Assembly (NCBI GenBank): GCA_946480785.1
Contig: CAMLLD010000060.1
Coordinates: 1-40,735, forward strand
DNA from: an uncultured Blastocatellia bacterium
Lineage (GTDB): Bacteria; Acidobacteriota; Blastocatellia; Pyrinomonadales; Pyrinomonadaceae
DNA: 40,735 bases
Reading direction: 5' to 3'
Shown here one piece after another: positions 35,702 to 40,735 of this stretch (positions within the stretch are counted from its first letter, which is position 1; the number at the start of each line of letters is the position of its first letter). The translations under genes were made by a program, and so were the position numbers. The notes below the pieces were generated by a model, which saw only the letters and a program-made list of their open reading frames with translations, was not told the origin of the DNA and ran no database searches.

Positions 35702-35783
35702 AATTGCAGCATGGTGCGCCGTCTAAAGCTACCTAGTTGCAAAGGGGTCGGATAGGCTGAAACTATCCGGCTCCTTCTCATTT
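35702..35783 (+). ncRNA. Candidate small RNA of about 80 nt
   Basis: It runs from the predicted start of the perfect -10 promoter to a 12-bp hairpin (GGGGTCGGATAG, 35744-35755, with CTATCCGGCTCC, 35763-35774; loop GCTGAAA) followed by TTCTCATTT. No coding frame of any size lies within. The same hairpin may end the converging gene at 35792. I do not recognise the RNA family. Confidence 0.5.
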
Positions 35784-35791
35784 AAGGGCCT

Positions 35792-36277
35792 TTATAGGCC
35801 CAGCCCTTGCTTTACAGCCTCTAAGCTGTCTCGTGGAATGCTGTACAAGGTTTCTCCCCCGCCGTCTGGCCTTCTTCGTCGTTCGCTAATAAGCACGGAT
35901 TCAGGGTTTATATTGGATCTTTGGGCATTACGCGTTAGCGGCGAAATCACACGCCCAGTTAACGCCATGTTGTTCTGCAACCCGAGATTCTCCCGCAGAT
36001 TGTCTGCCGTAATGGGCCTACCACGCCCGACTTCGTAAATCGTTCTCAATCCTCGTTGCGGCCATTCAGGCAAGCTTGCCACAAAATCTGCCAAGCTAAT
36101 CACTGCCGCCACAGCGGGCTCTGCTTGTGGTTCTGCTTCTGGTTGCTGGCGATGCCCATTAGTGGCGGCGGCGGCAGCGGCTAATTGGGCCTGATTGTAT
36201 TTCGCAATGAGTTCCACGGCCTCATCTAGCGTATTAACCGAAACTTCCGCAGGGCCGATTTTTACTGGATAGCTCAT
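35792..36277 (-). CDS. Hypothetical protein with Ala-rich linker
   Basis: A 161-residue protein not recognised as a known family. Residues 1-40 (SYPVKIGPAEVSVNTLDEAVELIAKYN) look like a small alpha/beta module. Residues about 41-75 are an Ala/Glu/Gln-rich linker. The last ~85 residues have the shape of a winged helix: LRTIYEVGRGRPITADNLRE, LGLQNNMALTGRVISPLTRNAQ, then a GGGETLYSIPRDSLEAV wing and helix. DNA binding is plausible. The ATG at 36277 fits AGAGG 8 nt upstream and a promoter whose start would lie at about 36304; a longer frame from 36355 starts upstream of that promoter and is rejected. Confidence 0.7.
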   Translation of the reverse strand: MSYPVKIGPAEVSVNTLDEAVELIAKYNQAQLAAAAAATNGHRQQPEAEPQAEPAVAAVISLADFVASLPEWPQRGLRTIYEVGRGRPITADNLRENLGLQNNMALTGRVISPLTRNAQRSNINPESVLISERRRRPDGGGETLYSIPRDSLEAVKQGLGL

Positions 36278-36310
36278 AACATGCCTCTCAAGTCGAAGTC
36301 GAATGGCCTC

Positions 36311-36339
36311 AGTATAGCGATCTGATTCAGGACATGCAA
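36311..36339 (-). promoter_or_regulatory. Promoter of the hypothetical gene
   Basis: On the minus strand TTGCAT (36339-36334), exactly 17 nt, TATACT (36316-36311). Initiation near 36304 leaves a ~27-nt leader with AGAGG before the ATG at 36277. Confidence 0.65.
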
Positions 36340-36450
36340 ATAGAAAATGAGCCATACAGCATAATTGTTTTTCTATACGGCCCCTTATGGCTTTCCGTGG
36401 GCCGACATGGGTGAGCGTAGTAGTGACTGCCGGGCCTGTTTGCGTTCTAT

Positions 36451-36459
36451 TGATATAAT
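36451..36459 (+). promoter_or_regulatory. Perfect extended -10 of a candidate small RNA
   Basis: TG-A-TATAAT matches the extended -10 consensus at every position. There is no clear -35, which extended -10 promoters do not need. Expected initiation is at about 36466. Confidence 0.55.
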
Positions 36460-36465
36460 CCGGTC

Positions 36466-36563
36466 GTCACGAGTGGCAGGAGTGGCTCGTATTGTAATGG
36501 TAAGGAATGGAGTTGCAAGGGTCAGGAGTGACCACGGAGAGGCTCGCATCATGCGGGCCTTTC
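36466..36563 (+). ncRNA. Candidate GGA-rich small RNA (Csr/Rsm-like)
   Basis: About 98 nt from an extended -10 to a terminator. Five GGA triplets occur in 60 nt (36479, 36504, 36509, 36525, 36536). One sits in the loop of a 5' hairpin ACGAG...CTCGT (36469-36490). Another is in a GGAG tetraloop closed by GGTCA/TGACC (36520-36533). GGA in hairpin loops and in the strands between them is the layout of CsrB/RsmY-type RNAs that sequester CsrA/RsmA. An 88-codon frame (36365-36631) crosses the region but starts at TTG with no ribosome site and is judged spurious. No csrA is in the window. Confidence 0.45.
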
Positions 36564-36565
36564 AT
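36541..36565 (+). terminator. Rho-independent terminator of the GGA-rich RNA
   Basis: GGCTCGC (36541-36547), loop ATCAT, GCGGGCC (36553-36559), followed by TTTCAT. Confidence 0.55.
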
Positions 36566-36662
36566 GTTCAGAAGCGGCGAATTTCCGGCAACCTCGAAAA
36601 CAACAATTTAGCGGAGCACTACCAAAATTGAGCCCCGCTTTACTCACAACTGCGGATGCTGT

Positions 36663-36677
36663 ATTGTGCTCCACAAT
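36663..36677. promoter_or_regulatory. Palindrome ATTGTG-CTC-CACAAT ahead of the protease gene
   Basis: A perfect 6-3-6 inverted repeat placed 3 bp before a -10-like TATAAA (36681-36686). It is an operator candidate for the retropepsin-like gene at 36715. Confidence 0.45.
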
Positions 36678-36714
36678 GACTATAAAACGAGCAAACATGA
36701 AAGGATTTAGCGAT

Positions 36715-37104
36715 ATGGGCCTCACACGTATTGCCGTCACCGTAAGAAAGTTGGGTTCAAAGGAAGGAGAGTCGTATACAGCGACCTTCCTTGTCGATAC
36801 CGGCGCGATCGATTCGTTGGTTCCAGCTTCCGAGCTGAGAAAGCTCGGTATAGAACCAACGCGCACAGAGCTGTACGAGATGGCGACCGGACAACGGGAA
36901 CGATTCGAGGTTGGTTTTGCTGAGTTCACGTTTCTCGGTAAAGAGATACCGGCTCAGATAATGTTCGGGCCCGATGACGCTGAGCCGATCCTCGGAGTAA
37001 TAGCTCTCGAACAGGCCGGTTTCGTCGTAGATCCGGTTGCAGAGCGGCTCAAGCAGTTGCCGGCGCGCTCGCTCAAAGCCGTGGCGCTGAAATCTGTGGC
37101 CTAA
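36715..37104 (+). CDS. Retropepsin-like aspartic protease domain protein
   Basis: A 129-residue clan AA aspartic protease-like protein. It has one catalytic motif, FLVDTGAIDSLVP (Asp28), a central YEMATGQRERFEVGFAEFTFLGKEI that would form the flap and strands, and the second hydrophobic-hydrophobic-Gly motif ILGVIALEQAGFVVDP. One active-site Asp per chain means it would work as a homodimer, as retroviral proteases do. The ATG at 36715 has AAGGA about 9 nt upstream; earlier ATGs at 36676 and 36697 lack such a site. No membrane segment. Bacterial members of this size are widespread, and their substrates are mostly unknown. Confidence 0.85.
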   Translation: MGLTRIAVTVRKLGSKEGESYTATFLVDTGAIDSLVPASELRKLGIEPTRTELYEMATGQRERFEVGFAEFTFLGKEIPAQIMFGPDDAEPILGVIALEQAGFVVDPVAERLKQLPARSLKAVALKSVA

Positions 37105-37171
37105 ACGGCCCGCCCTCCCCTAAACTCTCAAAAATTCGCCTGCATCGGGTGTTAATAATCCCGCTGCCCCC

Positions 37172-37194
37172 TCGTCTATCTGGCGTGTAGACGA
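37172..37194 (+). promoter_or_regulatory. Inverted repeat touching the sigma factor's ribosome site
   Basis: TCGTCTA (37172-37178) and TAGACGA (37188-37194) are perfect arms with 9 nt between. The right arm runs into AAGGAG (37194-37199), the ribosome site of the GTG at 37206. It could be an operator or an RNA hairpin that affects translation. Confidence 0.5.
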
Positions 37195-37205
37195 AGGAGA
37201 ACCCC

Positions 37206-37772
37206 GTGCAGGCTGCTCTTAAACCTTTGCGAATTGTGAAACCTCAACCCGCGGGAGAGCTCGAAACGCTCTTCCAGACGCATCACGGACGCGTTTTTCG
37301 TACCGCCCAACGCATCACCGGCAGCGCCGCCGATGCCGAGGACGTGCTGCAAACCGTCTTTCTGCGTCTCGTAAAAACACCGGAAGCTTACGATCTCTCG
37401 CGCAATCCGGAGGCTTACCTTTCCCGCGCGGCCATCAACGCTTCACTCGACCTGCTGCGCAGCCGCAACCGTTCGAAGTCAGTGGCACTGGACGACGCCG
37501 ACGAGGAAATAATCGCCGGCAAGGCCCGCAGTCCCGAAGCGTTGCATGCCGATCGCGAGCTGCAAACGCTCGTTCGTCAGGCGGTGGCACGCCTCGGCAA
37601 GACCGGGGGTGAAATGTTTGTCCTTCGTTATTACGAGGGGTTGGATAACAAAGAAATCGCCGTCCTGATGGAAACCTCGCCGCTCGTCGTCGGTGTCGTG
37701 CTTCATCGCGCGCGCACCAAACTGAGAAAAGAGATTGGGCACTATCTGGAGAAACACCATGAAAAGGAATAG
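37206..37772 (+). CDS. ECF-type RNA polymerase sigma factor
   Basis: A 188-residue ECF sigma factor. Region 2 (about 18-90) contains LFQTHHGRVFRTAQRITGS and AEDVLQTVFLRLV, with NPEAYLSRAAINASLDLLRSR ending it. Region 4 (about 125-178) has GEMFVLRYYEGLDNKEIAVLMETS followed by VVGVVLHRARTKLRKEI, the recognition helix. The start is GTG with AAGGAG 6 nt upstream. Its end overlaps the next gene by 14 bp, and that gene encodes a zinc-finger anti-sigma-like membrane protein, so they are a regulatory pair. An inverted repeat precedes the ribosome site. Confidence 0.93.
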   Translation: MQAALKPLRIVKPQPAGELETLFQTHHGRVFRTAQRITGSAADAEDVLQTVFLRLVKTPEAYDLSRNPEAYLSRAAINASLDLLRSRNRSKSVALDDADEEIIAGKARSPEALHADRELQTLVRQAVARLGKTGGEMFVLRYYEGLDNKEIAVLMETSPLVVGVVLHRARTKLRKEIGHYLEKHHEKE

Positions 37773-40434
37773 TGAAGAGATCCTGAATAAAGTTACTGCC
37801 GAGATTCGCAATGAAAAGGTGGATCCGACAGTCGCAGCAGCAGCGGCAGACCGTGTTTGGGCGCGTGTCTCCGCCGCTGCCGGCGAAGCTGAATTTCAAA
37901 TGCCCGCGATCGAACACATCGAAGGCTGCGCTGATTTTCAGTCGCTGATTCCCGCTTACCTCGCGGGCAAACTTTCCGAAGCGCGCTCGTTGTTGCTGGT
38001 GGACCACACGCATGAGTGCATCCCCTGCCGCAAGGCGATGAAGGAAGCACGCGCACGTCGCTTCACGGTGGCCAAGGCTCCGGTCACCGCGAAGCGCTAC
38101 TCGCTTCAGCCGGTCGTGTTGCGCTGGGGCATTGCGGCGGTGCTCGTGCTTGGTTTCGGTTTACTCGCGGTACCGTTCATGCAGCGCTTCTGGCCGTTCG
38201 GTGAATTCGACGCGACCGTCCAGGCTGCTGAAGGACAGGTATATCAAGTCGCAGACGCGCGCACGGCCACAGTCGGCACGGGCGCGAAACTGCAAAAAGG
38301 CGAGAAGGTGCGCACAGCGAAAGACGCGCACGCTGTTGTTCGTCTCGGTGACGGCTCGTTGATCGAGATGAAAGAACGTTCCGAGCTTTACCTGACGAAG
38401 AACGGACAGGGAACGACGATCCATCTCGATCGCGGCAGCATCGTGGTGGAAGCCGCGAAACAGAAAGATGGCAAGTTGTTTGTGGAAAGCGGCGACTCGC
38501 TCGTGTCCGTTACAGGAACGGTTTTCTCTGTCAACAACGGCACGAAGGGTTCGCGAATCTCCGTTATCGAAGGCGAAGTGAACTTGAACCACGCCGGCAG
38601 CGACCGTGTGTTGCATCCGGGTGAACAAGCCACGACGAGTGCAACGATCGCGCCGATTCCGATCAAAGATGAGGTGGCGTGGAGTAAGAAAGCCGATCAT
38701 TACGCGGCTGTGTTGTCGGGACTCGCGACGCTCAAGACCGAACTGAACGCAGTGAAGCGTCCGGGCGTTCGCACCTCGACGCACCTGCTCGACCTGATGC
38801 CCGACAGCACCGTCGTCTACGCGGCGCTGCCGAACCTCGCGGAATCGATCAGCGAGTCGCATCGCATCATTCAGGAGCGCATGAGCCAGAATCCGGCGTT
38901 GCGCGAATGGTGGGAGAAAGAACAGTCGGGCCGCGCGCAGAACATGGACCGGGTGGTCGAAACGATTCGCCAGTTTGGCTCCTATCTCGGTGACGAGATC
39001 GCTGTCTCTGTCTCGATGAATGAAAAGGGCGAACCGAGCGAGCCGCTCGTGTTGGCCGAGTTGACCAACGACGCGGGCTTCCGCGCTTTTCTCGAACAGC
39101 AGATCGCTAAACTCACTGCCGAGGGACACCACGGACCGCAGATTGTGTTTGTTGAAGATCCCTCGAAGCCAACTAATGAAGATCCGACGAACAAGGAGCA
39201 TCTCTACGTTTGGATTCAGAATGGTCTCTTCGCGGCAAGTCCGAAGCTGGCGCAACTGCAACAGCTTCAGACTGTGTTGACTGGTGGCGGTACGAGCAGT
39301 TTCACTGTGACGCCTTTCCGCGGACGCATCGCGCAGGTTTACCAGGAAGGCGCGGGCATCGTCGTCGCGGCGAATCTCGAAAAAGTCGTGGCCCAGGTTG
39401 AAGCGCACCGGCCGCAAGGCGCGGATGCGGAGAAGCAGGAAAGCGCGTTGAAGCAGTTGGGCATTCTGAGCGTGAAGTACTTCGTGCTCGATCAGAAAGA
39501 CACGAACGGCAAGACGCACACGCAGGCTTCGCTTTCATTCAACGACACGCAGCATGGCATTCCGTCGTGGCTCGCGGCGCCTGGCCCGATGGGCTCGCTG
39601 GAATACATTTCGCCGAACGCGAACCTCGTGGCCGGTTTCGTAGTGAAGAATCCGGTGGCGCTCGTCGACGATCTCCTCGGCGTGTTGGAGACGGTTGCGC
39701 CTGAAGTGCGCAAGAGTTTCGACAAGCAGCAGGCGGAGCGCGGTGTGAATCTGCGCAACGACATCGCGGCGCCGCTCGGTGGTGAGTTCGCATTCGCGAT
39801 TGATGGGCCGTTGTTGCCGACGCCTTCGTGGAAGCTCGTTTTTGAAGTAAACGATCCAGCGCACTTGCAGCAAACGCTCGAGCGCGCAGTAAGTGAAATG
39901 AACAAGGAAGCCGCGAAGTATGGCAAGAACGGTTTGACCTGGGAACAGACTGACGTCGGCGGCCGTGTTTACTACACGCTGAAGTCGGCTGACTTCGGGT
40001 TGGTGCAAGTGAACTATACTTACAACAACGGCTACATGATCGTTGGACCAAGCCGCGCTCTCGTGGAGCTGGCGATCAAATCGCGTGAGAGTGGATCGTC
40101 GCTGCTTCATTCGGCGAAGTTCACGGCGGGGTTGCCGGCGGACGGCAATGCAAACTTCTCCGCGGTCTTCTATCACAACCTGGGTGCGCTCGTGCCGGCC
40201 GGGTTGGCGAATGCCGCGCAGAATCTGCCGAAGGGACCGCAACAAGCAGTGCAGGCGATCGCTTCAGACATGGCGCCGACGCTCGCGTATGCGTATGCAC
40301 AAGGCGACAGCATCACGTTCGCGGCGAACACTGAAGGCGGACCGTTCGGCATTGGCCCCGGAACGCTCCTCGGCATGCCCAACGCGTTGGAGATGCAAAA
40401 CATCATCGACCGCGGCATGAACAAGCAGAAGTAG
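37759..40434 (+). CDS. Anti-sigma-like FecR/DUF3352-type membrane protein
   Basis: An 891-residue protein. Residues about 50-100 hold the HxxxCxxC of zinc-finger anti-sigma factors (His83, Cys87, Cys90 in [12 protein letters not shown]). One transmembrane helix lies at about 117-140. A FecR domain follows (about 155-290: [22 protein letters not shown]..., [39 protein letters not shown]). The remaining ~600 residues resemble DUF3352-type periplasmic proteins ([20 protein letters not shown]). It probably holds the ECF sigma factor at the membrane and senses something outside. The ATG at 37759 lies inside the sigma gene in another frame (14-bp overlap); the upstream in-frame ATG at 37735 lacks support. 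Confidence 0.88.
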   Translation: MKRNSEEILNKVTAEIRNEKVDPTVAAAAADRVWARVSAAAGEAEFQMPAIEHIEGCADFQSLIPAYLAGKLSEARSLLLVDHTHECIPCRKAMKEARARRFTVAKAPVTAKRYSLQPVVLRWGIAAVLVLGFGLLAVPFMQRFWPFGEFDATVQAAEGQVYQVADARTATVGTGAKLQKGEKVRTAKDAHAVVRLGDGSLIEMKERSELYLTKNGQGTTIHLDRGSIVVEAAKQKDGKLFVESGDSLVSVTGTVFSVNNGTKGSRISVIEGEVNLNHAGSDRVLHPGEQATTSATIAPIPIKDEVAWSKKADHYAAVLSGLATLKTELNAVKRPGVRTSTHLLDLMPDSTVVYAALPNLAESISESHRIIQERMSQNPALREWWEKEQSGRAQNMDRVVETIRQFGSYLGDEIAVSVSMNEKGEPSEPLVLAELTNDAGFRAFLEQQIAKLTAEGHHGPQIVFVEDPSKPTNEDPTNKEHLYVWIQNGLFAASPKLAQLQQLQTVLTGGGTSSFTVTPFRGRIAQVYQEGAGIVVAANLEKVVAQVEAHRPQGADAEKQESALKQLGILSVKYFVLDQKDTNGKTHTQASLSFNDTQHGIPSWLAAPGPMGSLEYISPNANLVAGFVVKNPVALVDDLLGVLETVAPEVRKSFDKQQAERGVNLRNDIAAPLGGEFAFAIDGPLLPTPSWKLVFEVNDPAHLQQTLERAVSEMNKEAAKYGKNGLTWEQTDVGGRVYYTLKSADFGLVQVNYTYNNGYMIVGPSRALVELAIKSRESGSSLLHSAKFTAGLPADGNANFSAVFYHNLGALVPAGLANAAQNLPKGPQQAVQAIASDMAPTLAYAYAQGDSITFAANTEGGPFGIGPGTLLGMPNALEMQNIIDRGMNKQK

Positions 40435-40461
40435 GTTGCGTTTGGAGCGCCGGAGGCGCGC

Positions 40462-40639
40462 CCAGAAGGTAGCCAGGGGCAAGCACGTAGTGCGCAGCCC
40501 CTGGATCAATTTAACGACGCGTATCAGCACCGAAGGTGCGACAGACGTTCGGCCGCTCCTTCGGAGCTGAATTATTTTCTCTAACGATCCAGGGGCTGCG
40601 CACTCGCTTGGCTCGTGCTTGCCCCTGGCTACCTTCTGG
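40462..40639. repeat. Long inverted repeat after the anti-sigma gene
   Basis: The left arm (40462-40507, from CCAGAAGGTAGCCAGGGGC to CCCCTGGATC) is repeated in inverted orientation at 40586-40639, where the copy is 8 nt longer in its middle (about 40600-40612). The left arm itself folds as CCAGGGGC-aa-GCAC-gta-GTGC-gca-GCCCCTGG. Between the arms are two further short hairpins, GCACC-GAA-GGTGC (40527-40539) and GCTCC-TTC-GGAGC (40555-40567). No gene is seen in 40435-40735. Confidence 0.85.
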
Positions 40640-40640
40640 T

Positions 40641-40735
40641 CGCGCCTTCGGCGCTACCAACGCGCCTTCGGCGCTACTAACGCGCCTTCGGCGCTACCAA
40701 CGCGCCTTCGGCGCTACTAACGCGCCTTCGGCGCT
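40641..40735. repeat. Tandem 20-bp palindromic repeat running off the window
   Basis: Four full units and one partial: CGCGCCTTCGGCGCTACCAA alternating with a CTAA-ending version at 40641, 40661, 40681, 40701 and 40721. Each unit contains the palindrome GCGCC-TTC-GGCGC. The strict alternation of CCAA and CTAA means the real period is 40 bp. The array continues past the right edge. Confidence 0.9.

Noticed and set aside
36365..36631. An 88-codon reading frame between the hypothetical gene and the protease gene.
   Set aside because: It begins at TTG without a ribosome site, has unusual composition, and runs across a promoter and terminator that better fit a small RNA.
40641..40735. The regular 20-bp array considered as a CRISPR.
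   Set aside because: There are no unique spacers; the units are directly adjacent and nearly identical, so it is a tandem repeat. No cas genes are present.

Overview
The window looks like a GC-rich chromosomal segment of a Gram-negative bacterium, most probably an Acidobacteriota member (Blastocatellia-like). That placement is an inference. It rests on lpxC and kpsF (a lipopolysaccharide outer membrane), a Ser/Thr kinase-TPR protein, a DUF4388/J-domain/TPR protein, an HD-GYP-like protein, and short dispersed repeats of a kind common in that phylum. No rRNA or species marker is present.

Positions 1-8561 hold mostly core genes: the end of a TonB-like protein, a phosphate uptake pair (DUF47 regulator then PiT permease), kpsF, lpxC, a zinc-ribbon protein, a PaaG-like crotonase, an MFS exporter and a histidine kinase/response regulator pair. 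Positions 8558-11310 are a leftward three-gene operon: a DUF4388/J-domain/TPR protein, an HD-GYP-like protein, and a protein that looks like a D12 adenine methyltransferase without its catalytic motif. Positions 11422-16907 run rightward from a consensus sigma-70 promoter: a soluble histidine kinase with a degraded ATP site, a COG3375-type acetyltransferase, an M20 peptidase homologue with altered metal ligands, NAD-dependent DNA ligase and a small DUF6941-type protein. A Fis-like HTH protein, tRNA-Leu(CAG) with a terminator and an Arg-rich secreted protein follow on the minus strand. Then come yggS-yggT-Ser/Thr kinase, yebC, a giant cyclic beta-1,2-glucan synthase on the minus strand (23159-31954), divergent ruvC, and an exported SH3-like protein.

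Positions about 33330-37110 form an accessory island with less GC-rich sequence and small unrecognised genes. It holds an XRE regulator operon, a DDE transposase and a zinc-ribbon gene fired from mirror-image divergent promoters that each overlap a TACTAT-N5-ATAGTA operator, a degenerate tRNA with a hairpin in its D-loop, two candidate small RNA genes (one with five GGA motifs, like a CsrA/RsmA-sequestering RNA), an unknown protein and a retropepsin-like protease.

The right end returns to chromosomal genes: an ECF sigma factor overlapping an anti-sigma/FecR/DUF3352-like membrane protein, then about 300 bp of inverted and tandem palindromic repeats running off the window. The best candidates for something undescribed are the mirrored operator region and the two small RNA candidates in the island.
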